NCBI GenBank assembly: GCA_021820525.1
Contig: JAKADM010000003.1
Coordinates: 1 to 64,000, forward strand
Direction of reading: 5' to 3'
DNA: 64,000 nt
Source of the DNA: Thermoplasmata archaeon
Lineage (GTDB): Archaea; Thermoplasmatota; Thermoplasmata; Thermoplasmatales; Thermoplasmataceae
Shown piece after piece: positions 44,034 to 53,872 of the stretch (positions are counted from its first letter, which is position 1; every line of letters starts with the position of its first letter). The notes under the pieces are model-generated. The model did not search any database. It saw only the letters and a program-made list of their open reading frames with translations, and was not told where the DNA came from. The translations under genes were made by a program, and so were the position numbers.

Positions 44034-45002
44034 TGTGTAGTCAACAATAACCCTTCCATTCTTTCTTGTTTTGAAATATTTCAATGCTTCAGGCAAATCA
44101 TGGAATGGGAAGGTTCTGTCCACGGGAACTCTCAACTGGTGGTATTTCATTATGTCAAGAAGCTTTTTCAATTCTGTAATGGATCCGCCAGTGGATCCGA
44201 TTATGATCTTTTCCTTTGTATAAAGATCGGCAATATTCGTTATTCCTTCCCTTCCCGTAAGAACGCCAAAGGTGATCATTCTCCCTCCTATTGCTGTGTG
44301 CTTCAACGATTTTTCCCATGTTTCCTTTCCAAGGGGATTTACCACAAGATCTGCTCTGAAGTTTTCAGGAATGTTATCTGGAGTAAAAACATCCACCGGA
44401 TCATAGACCTTGCACAGATCAGATCTGCAAACTGCATACACATCAAGCCCCATTATATTTCCAATCTGCATTGAGAATATTCCTGTATTTCCAGAAGCGC
44501 CAAAAACAAGAAGTTTTTCCCCTGCCCTCGCCCCTGATCTCAAAAGTGCATGAAAGGGCGTGAGTGCAGCAATGGGAAGGGAGACCGCCTGCAAATCCGT
44601 AATATATTCAGGTATACGCAAAAGATTCTTCTCAGGAATCCTTGCCTCTTCAGCAAAGGCCCCATTGGTTGCGATTCCCCATATCCCGCCATTTTCACAA
44701 AGATATTCTTTGCCATTCAGGCACATTTCACAGGAAGAATCAAAAATCCTGTTATATATGATCACCCTGTCGCCCTTTTTGAGTTCCTTTCCATCCTCAA
44801 GCAGCTCCCCAATGGCCTCTGATCCAGCGATATGTGGAACAGGATTCAAACCGTACACAATATTTCCAGCAACAGCATTGTAATCCAGTGGGTTTATGGC
44901 AGCCATTCTGATTTTTACTCTTAGACCATCTCCCTCGGGAAGATTAACCTCTTGAAGCTTCAAATTTTCAATTCCCGTTTCCTTAAAAACGAATGCCTTC
45001 AT
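44025..45002 (-). CDS. Medium-chain dehydrogenase/reductase (acryloyl-CoA/quinone reductase-like)
   Basis: A 325-residue alcohol-dehydrogenase-superfamily protein with a GroES-like N-terminal half and a Rossmann half (VFGASGNTGIFSMQ). The catalytic-zinc ligands are missing: the usual Cys is Asn (AAINPLDYN) and the GHE motif is GSE. A structural-zinc loop is partly kept (SSCEMCLNGKEYLCENG). This pattern fits zinc-independent reductases such as quinone or acryloyl/crotonyl-CoA reductases of Sulfolobales rather than an alcohol dehydrogenase. The substrate is unknown. Start ATG at 45002. Confidence 0.85.
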   Translation of the reverse strand: MKAFVFKETGIENLKLQEVNLPEGDGLRVKIRMAAINPLDYNAVAGNIVYGLNPVPHIAGSEAIGELLEDGKELKKGDRVIIYNRIFDSSCEMCLNGKEYLCENGGIWGIATNGAFAEEARIPEKNLLRIPEYITDLQAVSLPIAALTPFHALLRSGARAGEKLLVFGASGNTGIFSMQIGNIMGLDVYAVCRSDLCKVYDPVDVFTPDNIPENFRADLVVNPLGKETWEKSLKHTAIGGRMITFGVLTGREGITNIADLYTKEKIIIGSTGGSITELKKLLDIMKYHQLRVPVDRTFPFHDLPEALKYFKTRKNGRVIVDYTLK

Positions 45003-45111
45003 ATTTCATTAATAATTAAAATGTTAATCTACTTTGCCCGGAATATTTAACGTATTTATTTTGCGGAACTGAGTTTTGGAAAAGGTTAAGAATCATCATT
45101 CTCATACATTG

Positions 45112-48100
45112 ATGTTCACTATGAATCCATATATTGTTTCTGCAGATATTAGAAAGGAAAAAATATGTTTTGTCACATCTGACAGTGTCTGGATGATGGA
45201 TTATGGAAAATTTGAGGCCTACAGGCTGTTTGGAACTCTTGGGGAAATTACAGATGCCAGGCTGTCCCCAGATATGAAAACTGTATATTTCAGGGTGGCC
45301 TATTCTGAAGCAGCCTACCATGCAGATATATTCTCCATTCATATGGATTCAGGCCAGGTTGAAAGACTGACCTATCTGTCCGGATATTCCGTAAGCAGAA
45401 GGCCATTCACACAAATGGCAGGATTCAGCCCAGAGGGTGATCCCATTATTTCAACAAATGCCCTCCTTCCCTTTGCAAATGTCTCTCATCTTTACAGGGT
45501 CAGGGACAGGGGGAAATCAATTGAGGACATGAAAATCGGCATAGGGTCGCACATATTTTATGATGAAAATGGTGGAATGGTTATTGGAAGAAACACGCTG
45601 GATATGATCCACTGGAAGGGTTATAAGGGTGGAACAAAGGGCGTTATCTGGAGAGGGAACCTGAAGGATGGGTTCAAAAAAATCATTGACATGGAAGGAA
45701 ATGTTACATCTCCAGTAATTTCAGGAAAAAGAATCTATTTCATTCTGGATGAAGGGAATTCAGGAAACATATATTCAACAGATCTGAATGGAGAAGGCTT
45801 GAGAAAGGAAACTGATTTTAAAGATAAATATGCCAGGTCGCTTTCAGGGGATGACAGCCACCTTATATTTATTGTGGATGGAGAAATACATATTTTTGAC
45901 TTAGATTCCAGAAAAATATTGAAGCCAGAGATAAAATGGCTTTCTCCGTCATTTTACAGCAGAGAAAGAAAGGTTACGGGTTCAAAATATATGGAGGAAA
46001 TATGCCTTTCAGGGAATGGAAAAACCCTTGGTTTTGTTGTTAGAGGAAGGGCATTTGTTTCCGGAGAAAGAATGGAACCATTAATATCTATTCCGGAAGA
46101 ATATCTGAGGATAAGGAACTTAAGATTCGTGGATGAAAATACAATAATTTTCTCCTCCGACATGGATGGTGAGGAGAAAATATATTCCTATGATTTTATG
46201 GGAAATCACCTGAAAACCATTAGCTCTGAGATCCATGGCATAGAAACAATGGAAATATCACCTGACAGGAAATATATAGGCGCAATAGACGGAAATTTCA
46301 ACCTTGTAATTGTCAATGTGGAAAGTGGAAGGGCAGAAACCCTGGAATATGGAGAAAAGGGGCCAGTTTTCGAACCCGTGTGGCATCCTGATTCCAGGAG
46401 GATAGCCTATACGGTCACGTCCATTCCCGGCGGCTTTGGCTCAATGGGAAAGAGAAGGGTCAGAATATATGACCTGGAAAAATCCATGAAATATGACATG
46501 TCCACTGGAGACATGAATGAATATTCGCCCTCATTCTCTCCAGACGGTTCATATCTTTATTATATTACAGACAGGGATTTGCGGCCAGTACATGACAGGA
46601 TTCTATTTTCCTATGATTTTCTCGGCACCTCTGTTGTGAACTGTGTTCCATTAACCGGAGATATTTATGGCCCTGAGAGCACTATTCCTGAAAGTCTCAG
46701 GAATGGAAAGAACGAAAGGGATCTTTCCGGGGCCATAAGGGGTACCTTTTCACTTGAAATAGGGAGAGATAATTACGAAAAAATTATGGCATCAAAAAAC
46801 GGCATATTTCTTCTAAGAGAGACGATGGATGAATGCCAGGACGGAATGTGCAGGCTGGATCTTCTATATTACGATTTCAAAGAAAGGAAAATTATGGAAT
46901 TTTCCAGAGGCGTAAAATCTGCCTTTATGAGTGAGGATAAAAGCAGGATTGTCATAAGAAATTCAAAATCAAAAATACTCATAATGGATATTAAGGAAAG
47001 GATAGGCAGAAAGCCTGATGAGAAAGATGTAATTTCCTTAAACCCGTCATCCATAAGCTTCATAGGGGATGAGAGAAGGGAATGGAGGCAGATGTTTCTT
47101 GAATCCGCAAGGCTTGCAAGGGATAATTTCTGGAGAGCGGACAGGGGGAAGGAGATATATGGGAGAGTTATTGAAAAGTACAAAAATCTTCTGGACAGGG
47201 TAAGCTCAAGAACAGAACTGTCATGGATTATTCGGGAAATGCAGGGTGAATTTGGTACATCCCATTCCTACGAAACAGGGGGAGATTTCTGGCCTTCATT
47301 TCCCCACATGGCTGGCAAGCTGGGAATAGATATGGTTTTCAAAGACGGAAGATATGAAATCTCAAAAATTTATTATGGGGATATTTCCGACAGCAGGGAA
47401 AGTTCACCCATAGGGAGAATGTTTCCAGAGAATTTTAAAATAATCAAAAAGATAAACGATGTTGATGTTTCTGGAAGAAACCCATATGAGTTGCTTCTGG
47501 ATACTGCAGGAAAGACCATACCCATAACACTTGCATCTGAAACGGGCGAAGAAAGGAGAGAGTATGTGAAGATTCTCAATGATGACAGAAACATGAGATA
47601 CAGGGACTGGGTCATTTCAAAAAGATCCTATGTGCATGAGAAAACGGGTGGAAAGGTTGGATATATACACATACCTGATATGAGCATGGCAGGGATGATA
47701 GAGTTCTCCAGATCCCTGTATGAGGAGACCTCCAGAGATGGTTTGATTGTGGATATAAGATATAATGGAGGGGGCCACACATCCCAGATTGTAATGGAAA
47801 AAATAATGAAGGAAAGAATGGGCTATTCTGTGCCCAGAAGGGGGAGCAGATCACCCTATCCTTCTCCAAGTGTGAACGGCCCGGTTGTGGCCATAACCAA
47901 TGAATATGCAGGCTCGGATGGGGATATATTTGGCCATTATTTCAAGCAGATGAAGCTGGGTCCATTAATAGGAAAAAGGTCATGGGGAGGTGTCATAGGC
48001 ATTGCACCAAGGAGAACACTGCTTGACGGAACCATTGTGACCCAGCCTGAGTTCGGTTTATGGTTCAGGGACATAGGATTTGGCCTGGAGAACAGGGGTA

Positions 48101-48237
48101 CTATTCCTGACATTGAAATAGAATATCCGCCTGAGGATTATTTCAAAAATTTCGATCCCCAGCTTGAAAAAGCCCTTGAAAAATGCAGGGAAATGATGGA
48201 GAAAACGGAAAGAAAAGTGGACTTCAGGGAATTTTAA
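45112..48237 (+). CDS. tri: Tricorn protease
   Basis: A protein of about 1,041 residues that aligns along its whole length with T. acidophilum Tricorn: two beta-propeller halves (about 1-650), helical insertion, PDZ-like domain and C-terminal peptidase domain. Catalytic residues are seen at H718 (FGTSHSYE) and nucleophile S935 in NEYAGSDGDIF. It cuts peptides from the proteasome to di- and tripeptides. The ATG at 45112 fits the alignment; a TTG at 45076 and an ATG at 45121 are possible. TATA-like elements near 45042-45062 would favour the earlier start. Confidence 0.95.
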   Translation: MFTMNPYIVSADIRKEKICFVTSDSVWMMDYGKFEAYRLFGTLGEITDARLSPDMKTVYFRVAYSEAAYHADIFSIHMDSGQVERLTYLSGYSVSRRPFTQMAGFSPEGDPIISTNALLPFANVSHLYRVRDRGKSIEDMKIGIGSHIFYDENGGMVIGRNTLDMIHWKGYKGGTKGVIWRGNLKDGFKKIIDMEGNVTSPVISGKRIYFILDEGNSGNIYSTDLNGEGLRKETDFKDKYARSLSGDDSHLIFIVDGEIHIFDLDSRKILKPEIKWLSPSFYSRERKVTGSKYMEEICLSGNGKTLGFVVRGRAFVSGERMEPLISIPEEYLRIRNLRFVDENTIIFSSDMDGEEKIYSYDFMGNHLKTISSEIHGIETMEISPDRKYIGAIDGNFNLVIVNVESGRAETLEYGEKGPVFEPVWHPDSRRIAYTVTSIPGGFGSMGKRRVRIYDLEKSMKYDMSTGDMNEYSPSFSPDGSYLYYITDRDLRPVHDRILFSYDFLGTSVVNCVPLTGDIYGPESTIPESLRNGKNERDLSGAIRGTFSLEIGRDNYEKIMASKNGIFLLRETMDECQDGMCRLDLLYYDFKERKIMEFSRGVKSAFMSEDKSRIVIRNSKSKILIMDIKERIGRKPDEKDVISLNPSSISFIGDERREWRQMFLESARLARDNFWRADRGKEIYGRVIEKYKNLLDRVSSRTELSWIIREMQGEFGTSHSYETGGDFWPSFPHMAGKLGIDMVFKDGRYEISKIYYGDISDSRESSPIGRMFPENFKIIKKINDVDVSGRNPYELLLDTAGKTIPITLASETGEERREYVKILNDDRNMRYRDWVISKRSYVHEKTGGKVGYIHIPDMSMAGMIEFSRSLYEETSRDGLIVDIRYNGGGHTSQIVMEKIMKERMGYSVPRRGSRSPYPSPSVNGPVVAITNEYAGSDGDIFGHYFKQMKLGPLIGKRSWGGVIGIAPRRTLLDGTIVTQPEFGLWFRDIGFGLENRGTIPDIEIEYPPEDYFKNFDPQLEKALEKCREMMEKTERKVDFREF

Positions 48238-48324
48238 AAATATACTGGAGTCAACACCCATATTTATTTTAAGTAACAGCCACTTATAGATATATTTTTA
48301 AAGGAAAAATAGAATTGCTATAAT

Positions 48325-49218
48325 ATGACCAATGATGAGTGCGCCCACGAGCTTCTTAATTTTAAGAACAGGATGATAGCTGAGAGAAGAAGCCCATACA
48401 CCATAAAGCAATATTCATTCTTCGCAAAAATGTTCACGGATTTCATCTCCAAGCCTGCAAAAAATTGCGATGCCAGAGATATTGAATCTTTCAAGCTGTT
48501 TCTTGCGACAAAAAAGCACTATTCCAAAAACAGCCAGTATCTTGCCATAAAGGCGGTAAAACACATGTTTGTGGAGCTTGGATATGAGGTTCCAAAAAAT
48601 CTGGAAGCGCCAAGAAGATCAAAGAAGGTCCCTGTGTATCTGAATAAAAATGAGGTAGAACTGCTTCTGAAATTTGCAATAAACGATATTTCATGCTATG
48701 CCATTGTGAACACTTTCCTCTATTCAGGGATGCGTGTGAGTGAATTATGTTCACTGAGAACTGATGACATGGACCTTGAGAGCGGAACAGTACGAATCAC
48801 AGGAGGAAAGGGTGACAAGGAAAGAATAGTGTTAATACCCAAGGAGGTTTCAGACATACTCTCAGAATATATTTTTTGGAAGGCAGAGCACGGAAGAATA
48901 AGTGAATATTTCTTTGTGAGCGCAAAGGGTGGAAAGTACCATCCATCTACAGTGGAAAAGATGGTCAGGGAGGCTGCAGCAAAAAGTGGGATCAGCAGGC
49001 ACGTTACGCCCCATACCCTGAGGCATACCTTTGCAACCACCATACTGAAAAATGGTGGAGACATAAGGTTCATACAGAGAATGCTTGGCCATTCAAGCAT
49101 AGGGACAACGGAAATATATACACACATTGATGATGAGACAATGAGGGATATGTATTCAAGGTTCAGACCAAGGTTTGAAACTTCAAAGAAAGCAGTTGAA
49201 AACTCAACTTTTTCTTGA
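48325..49218 (+). CDS. xerA: XerA tyrosine recombinase
   Basis: A 297-residue archaeal Xer recombinase. N-terminal SAM-like DNA-binding domain (about 1-95), catalytic domain with R137 (SGMRVSEL), K162 (GGKGDKER), H230-x2-R233 (PHTLRHTF), H256 (LGHSS) and nucleophile Y265 (EIYTH). Thermoplasma XerA is the known single chromosome-dimer resolvase at dif. No mobile-element cargo surrounds it, so it is the housekeeping enzyme. Start ATG at 48325; it overlaps the convergent prenyl synthase by 15 bp. Confidence 0.95.
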   Translation: MTNDECAHELLNFKNRMIAERRSPYTIKQYSFFAKMFTDFISKPAKNCDARDIESFKLFLATKKHYSKNSQYLAIKAVKHMFVELGYEVPKNLEAPRRSKKVPVYLNKNEVELLLKFAINDISCYAIVNTFLYSGMRVSELCSLRTDDMDLESGTVRITGGKGDKERIVLIPKEVSDILSEYIFWKAEHGRISEYFFVSAKGGKYHPSTVEKMVREAAAKSGISRHVTPHTLRHTFATTILKNGGDIRFIQRMLGHSSIGTTEIYTHIDDETMRDMYSRFRPRFETSKKAVENSTFS

Positions 49219-50271
49219 CACAAGGAAATCGGCAAACCAGTTGAGGAAATCCTTCACTTCACTGTTTCCATCAACACGGGACAGATAGTACTTCCCCCTT
49301 TCAATGAATCTGTTTATGATCCACCTTGAATAATCCAGAGACCCAGATTCAACAACAATTTTCTTGAGTTTTTCAAAATCTGCATCCGAAACATTTCCCG
49401 ATCTCAGGGTTTTCCAGATAAATTCCCTGTCCCTTTCGTCAGAGTTCCTCATGGCAACAATCATCAACAGGGTCTGTTTTCCCTCATTCACATCGCTTTT
49501 TGGAGGCTTTCCTATCTCTTTTTCCGTTCCGAACAGCCCAATTACGTCATCGTGAAGCTGGAACGCTATACCCACAAGGGATCCATATGCCCGCAAATCC
49601 CACAGTGGATCGGTTATACCTGCAATGCGCGCACCCATTATAAGCGGGCCCTCAATGGTATATTTTGCAGTTTTTCTAAGATGGAGCCTTATAAGATCTG
49701 ATATTGTCAATTTATAGCCTGTGCCAGTGTATACATCAAGACCCTCTCCATATCCTGTTACCTTGATTATATCCACAAGTTCCTTCATGGCCATTATTTT
49801 CCTTCTTTCCTCAAGGCCTGATCTCAGAATTGTGTCAAAGGAATAGTCAACTGCAAGGTCTCCTGCCACTATGGACAGGCTCTCTGCAATATGTTCCCTG
49901 TCCTTCACATCCCCAATTAGGTCTTCGACCTCTCTGTGAAAACTTTTGAAACCCCTTCTAAGATCACTCCTGTCCATTATATCATCATGTATGAGAAAGA
50001 ATGACTGGGAGATCTCAATGCTTGTTGCAGCCCTGTAAATCTCCTCAGAGTTTCCCCCAAACATCTGGTAGCCTGCAGAGATGAGAATGGGTCTGACTCT
50101 CTTTCCACCCCTCAGGGTATATTTCCTTAACAGATCCACAATCTGCTCCATCTCCCTGTCCCTTACTTCACTGTATATCTGGTCAAAATATTCCTTCAAA
50201 TAGAAATTGATCTTATCCTTTCTGCTTTCCATAAATTTTACCGGATCTGAATTCTCACTGGAACTGCCCAT
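49204..50271 (-). CDS. Short/medium-chain polyprenyl diphosphate synthase (FPP/GGPP)
   Basis: A 355-residue trans-prenyltransferase from the ATG at 50271; the longer open frame upstream would run into the divergent rnhB gene and has no similarity. Motifs: GGKRVRPIL, first Asp-rich motif DDIMD (96-100), KLTISDLIRLHLRKTAKY, second motif HDDVIG and a GKQTLL region. Both residues at -4 and -5 before DDIMD are Phe (SQSFFLIHDD). It makes the C15/C20 chain for archaeal ether lipids downstream of the mevalonate genes at 4-6.5 kb. Confidence 0.92.
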   Translation of the reverse strand: MGSSSENSDPVKFMESRKDKINFYLKEYFDQIYSEVRDREMEQIVDLLRKYTLRGGKRVRPILISAGYQMFGGNSEEIYRAATSIEISQSFFLIHDDIMDRSDLRRGFKSFHREVEDLIGDVKDREHIAESLSIVAGDLAVDYSFDTILRSGLEERRKIMAMKELVDIIKVTGYGEGLDVYTGTGYKLTISDLIRLHLRKTAKYTIEGPLIMGARIAGITDPLWDLRAYGSLVGIAFQLHDDVIGLFGTEKEIGKPPKSDVNEGKQTLLMIVAMRNSDERDREFIWKTLRSGNVSDADFEKLKKIVVESGSLDYSRWIINRFIERGKYYLSRVDGNSEVKDFLNWFADFLVSRKS

Positions 50272-50355
50272 GTTTTGATATATATTACTGCAATAAAAAT
50301 GCTCTACTGAATATGACCATATTAATATGGGGCAGGCATAGAGGTGATGTATCCA

Positions 50356-50985
50356 ATGAAAGTATACGGCGGCATAGATGAGGCTGGAAAGGGGCCGGTC
50401 ATAGGGCCAATGGTAATAGGTATAGTTGTGGCAGACGAGGATGAGATGAAAAAGACAGGTGCCAGGGATTCGAAAACACTCAGCCAGGCATCCAGATTGA
50501 GAATGGGCAGGCTCATAATGGAAAGGGCAGAATACTGGAACGTTAAGGTCATATATTCTGAGGATTTGAATAAAAAAATGGAGGAAATGACAATAAACAA
50601 AATTGAGGAAAATGAGGTAAGCGAAATAATAAAAAACACCCCGTGTAATGATTTTGTTGTGGATTCCTTTGATGTGAATGAAAGGAGGCTTTCCGATCTT
50701 CTCAGTGAGATGACAGCAAAGAATGTAATATGCAAGCATAAGGCAGATTCCCTATATGTGAATGTTTCAGCAGCATCCATTCTGGCAAAGCTAAGAAGGG
50801 AGGAGGAGATGGACAGAATCAGAATGGAATATGGGGATGTGGGTTCAGGCTATCCATCTGATCCAAAAACCATAAATTTCCTGAAAGAGTCAATAAAAAA
50901 AGGAATGGATATCAAAGGGATTGTCAGAACCCACTGGAAGACCTACACTCACATAGTGAATGATTTCAGGCAAAGGAAGCTATGA
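50356..50985 (+). CDS. rnhB: Ribonuclease HII
   Basis: A 209-residue RNase HII, which removes RNA from RNA-DNA hybrids. Catalytic D8-E9 are in GGIDEAGKGPVIGP; further acidic residues are in VVDSFDV and the CKHKADSLYVNVSAASILAK block. The ATG at 50356 is chosen because GAGGTGAT (50341-50348) lies 7 nt upstream; a GTG/ATG pair at 50344/50347 is inside that site. It is divergent from the prenyl synthase gene. Confidence 0.95.
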   Translation: MKVYGGIDEAGKGPVIGPMVIGIVVADEDEMKKTGARDSKTLSQASRLRMGRLIMERAEYWNVKVIYSEDLNKKMEEMTINKIEENEVSEIIKNTPCNDFVVDSFDVNERRLSDLLSEMTAKNVICKHKADSLYVNVSAASILAKLRREEEMDRIRMEYGDVGSGYPSDPKTINFLKESIKKGMDIKGIVRTHWKTYTHIVNDFRQRKL

Positions 50986-51092
50986 TTAAGAAATTTTCCC
51001 ATATATTTTCAGGTCAATAAATGGAATATACCTGTGATTTGAAAAATAAAGATAAGCGCCAAGATGTTCCCATTGTTCGCGCCAATAATTTG

Positions 51093-51124
51093 TTAATGTT
51101 CAAACATTAAGTTAAAGTATTAAC
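51093..51124 (+). promoter_or_regulatory. Promoter of TPR-XPD operon with 18-bp palindrome
   Basis: Perfect inverted repeat TTAATGTT-ca-AACATTAA (51093-51110) lies directly upstream of a TATA-like aaagtattaac (about 51114-51124), which is about 25 bp before the GTG start at 51141. This is the usual site for an archaeal activator or repressor. Confidence 0.5.
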
Positions 51125-51140
51125 AAAAACTTAATGATTT

Positions 51141-51848
51141 GTGTCAGAAGAACAGATCAAGGATTCAGATATACCAAGAGACAGGGATGAAATAGCGGAC
51201 GATTACAACGAAAGGGGTATTTCATTCTTCAATCTCAAAAAATATCCTGAAGCCATAAAGGAGTTTACAAAGGCCATCAAGATATTGCAGAATGACCCGG
51301 ATTATTACTTTAACAGAGGTTTATCATACTATTCAATGAGAATGTATGATTCCGCCATCAAGGATTACAGGAAGGCCATTGAGATTCTGCCGGGAAATGC
51401 AGATTATCACAATGCATTGGGTGCGGCCCTGGAAGATAGTGGAAATATTGAGGATTCCGAAAAGGAGTTCACGGCGGCAATAGAACTGGAATCAGACATT
51501 CCTGATTTCTATTATAACAGAGGTAATGCAAGATACAGGCTTGGAAAGAAGGAGGAGGCACTGAAGGATTATTCAGAGGCAGTAAGGTTGAACTCAATGG
51601 ATCAGATATTCGTATACAAGAGATACGAAACGCTAATGAATATGGGCAGATATGAGGAGGCCCTTAGGGATATCAACGCCGCAATTGAACTGATGCCTGA
51701 AAATGGTGCATATTATATCCTGAAGGCAGACACGCTGGGAAAGCTCGGCAGGAAGGAAGAGGCACTGGTTGTTCTGGATGAGGCCATGAAGTTGAGTGTC
51801 AATCCAGAGGAAGTTGAGGCAAAGAGAAAAGAGCTGGAAAAACTGTAA
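51141..51848 (+). CDS. Tetratricopeptide repeat protein
   Basis: A 235-residue protein of about six TPR units (for example YNERGISFFNLKKYPEAIKEF, then DYYFNRGLSYYSMRMYDSAIKDY) preceded by an acidic N-terminus. TPRs bind other proteins. Start GTG at 51141, leaderless or nearly so. Its stop codon overlaps the ATG of the XPD helicase (TAATG), so the two are translated together; a link to helicase function is inferred from that only. Confidence 0.88.
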   Translation: MSEEQIKDSDIPRDRDEIADDYNERGISFFNLKKYPEAIKEFTKAIKILQNDPDYYFNRGLSYYSMRMYDSAIKDYRKAIEILPGNADYHNALGAALEDSGNIEDSEKEFTAAIELESDIPDFYYNRGNARYRLGKKEEALKDYSEAVRLNSMDQIFVYKRYETLMNMGRYEEALRDINAAIELMPENGAYYILKADTLGKLGRKEEALVVLDEAMKLSVNPEEVEAKRKELEKL

Positions 51849-53746
51849 TGGAAACTCTCAGGGAGGATGGGAGGTATGGCAGCATCACATTGAGGCCATA
51901 CCAGATAAAGGCCATAAATTTTATTCTTGAAACATTGAGAAAGGGAAAGCACCCCATAATCCAGGCGCCAACTGGATCGGGCAAAACTTTGATTGGGCTT
52001 TTCTCATCCATATTATACAGCATGGAATCTGGTAAAAAGATCATTTATCTGACAAGAACAAACTCCCAGCAGGCCAATATAATCAAGGAAATGAAAAGGA
52101 TCAGGGAATCCATACAATTCAAATCCGTTGTTATGCAGGGCCGGATAAATCTCTGTCCCCTATACAGGGAGATAGAGGAAGAAAGGGAATTTTCAGCAGA
52201 ATCCCTTTCAAGGATGTGTTCTGCAAGAAAAAAGAGGACAGTTGCGGGGAAAGATGGTGGCTGCAGATTTTATAATGAAAGAATCAGGGATCAGGAAAAC
52301 GTAGATTTCATACTCAATCAAAGCCCTTCACCTGAAGATCTTTTCCTGTCCCTTTCATCCAGGGGAATATGCCCCTATGAATCAATAAAATATGCAATGA
52401 AAGATGCCCAGATAGTTGTAATGCCCTATGCCTATTTTATCAGCCCGGATATGGCAATAAATGTCCTTTACAATATGAGATCTTCCAGGGAAAGCGTTGT
52501 TGTTGTGGCAGATGAGGCCCATAATCTGCCAGACATGGCCAGGCAGGTCAACTCCTTTGAAATAACATGGAACATGATAGACCTATCCGAAAAGGAATCT
52601 GTTGAATATGGCGATCCCGAAATAATGCCAAGAATCAGAATATCTGACTTCACGGAATCAATAAGATCTGCATTTATTGATATGACATCGGACATGGGGG
52701 AGCAGGAAGAGAGAAGAATAATGTTCAGGGACATATATTCCAATATTGCAATGTCAGGAAGGTATGATCCTGAAGATGTATATTATATGGTTGATGCCCT
52801 GTCCAGTTTTGGAGAGGTTGTTGAAAAGAAGAAGGAGGAAATGGGTAAGGTTCCCATGTCCCATCTATCGTCCCTTTCATCCAAGCTGAAGTTTCTCCAG
52901 TATGCCGATGATGAAAGATATGTATGCATATTGAAAAAAGGGTTAAAAATAGAGGAAATGTCTGTGGAGGCTTACTGCCTTGATCCATCCATTGTGCTTG
53001 AGCAAATGAAAAGATCTCTCACACTGAGTCTGTCAGCAACCATTGAGCCCATCCATATATTCCTTAACATGACTGGTTTTACAGACAGCAGATTTATGGA
53101 TATAGGAAATATATTCCCGGAAAAAAACCTTCTGACCATATACTCCACGGATTTAACAACAAAATTCGAGGAATTTGATCTTAACATGGAAAGCAGGATT
53201 GGCGATGCCATATCCAGGATTTTGTTGAGCAATGAGAGAAGAAAAATTGTGCTCTTTCCATCCTTCAGGGTAATGGACAGAATTCTCAGGAGGATACCTG
53301 AATCCGAAAGGTTGGGCGAGAGCAGGAACATGAAATCAACTGATTTCAATAAAATGATAGGCACATTCAGGGAAAAGGGTGGTGTTATGTTTGGAGTAAT
53401 AGGAGGAAGGATGTCTGAGGGAATAGATCTACCGGGGGAACTTCTGGAAATACTTGTAATTGTGGGCATACCATTCCCGAAGCCTGATATAAGGCAGAGA
53501 ATACTTTCCTCATACTACGAACATCTTTATGGTAATGGATGGGAATATGCCTTCTTCTTCCCTGCACTGGTGAAATTGAAACAGGCAATTGGAAGGGTTA
53601 TAAGAAGCGAGAATGACAGGGGTGTTGTCATAATTCTCGATAACAGGATTGAAATGTTCCGTGAGTACATTAAATGCAGCCCTGCAGGTCCTGATTTTAA
53701 GGAAATAGGAGAGTTTTTTGGTGATTCCAGATCTGGAGCGAAATGA
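51848..53746 (+). CDS. xpd: XPD/Rad3 family DNA helicase
   Basis: A 632-residue superfamily 2 5'-3' helicase. Walker A APTGSGKT (40-47), DEAH box (222-225), and four iron-sulfur cysteines C103, C124, C139 and C175 (NLCPLY, RMCSARK, GGCRFY, GICPYES). C-terminal helicase motifs: GGRMSEGIDLPG and QAIGRVIRSENDRGVVIILDNR. T. acidophilum XPD is a structural model of this family. Role is in nucleotide excision repair or related unwinding. Cotranscribed with the TPR gene. Confidence 0.95.
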   Translation: METLREDGRYGSITLRPYQIKAINFILETLRKGKHPIIQAPTGSGKTLIGLFSSILYSMESGKKIIYLTRTNSQQANIIKEMKRIRESIQFKSVVMQGRINLCPLYREIEEEREFSAESLSRMCSARKKRTVAGKDGGCRFYNERIRDQENVDFILNQSPSPEDLFLSLSSRGICPYESIKYAMKDAQIVVMPYAYFISPDMAINVLYNMRSSRESVVVVADEAHNLPDMARQVNSFEITWNMIDLSEKESVEYGDPEIMPRIRISDFTESIRSAFIDMTSDMGEQEERRIMFRDIYSNIAMSGRYDPEDVYYMVDALSSFGEVVEKKKEEMGKVPMSHLSSLSSKLKFLQYADDERYVCILKKGLKIEEMSVEAYCLDPSIVLEQMKRSLTLSLSATIEPIHIFLNMTGFTDSRFMDIGNIFPEKNLLTIYSTDLTTKFEEFDLNMESRIGDAISRILLSNERRKIVLFPSFRVMDRILRRIPESERLGESRNMKSTDFNKMIGTFREKGGVMFGVIGGRMSEGIDLPGELLEILVIVGIPFPKPDIRQRILSSYYEHLYGNGWEYAFFFPALVKLKQAIGRVIRSENDRGVVIILDNRIEMFREYIKCSPAGPDFKEIGEFFGDSRSGAK

Positions 53747-53872
53747 AATCTTTCTGAGATTTTTCACTGGTTTTCTTCAGGAAAATGTGTGTGTGGATCC
53801 TGACGTTCCGTGGTTTAAAAAAGAGCATGGGAAATAAGAAGTTTTTTAAAATACAAAGCATTGAAAGATTCA

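Noticed and set aside
48325-49218. XerA as an integrase of a mobile element
   Set aside because: No att-like repeats, tRNA target or phage/plasmid genes lie next to it; its sequence is that of the housekeeping archaeal XerA.
50272-50739. Long open frame upstream of the prenyl synthase
   Set aside because: It is antisense to the RNase HII gene, rich in Cys/His/Tyr of odd composition, and unrelated to prenyl synthases.
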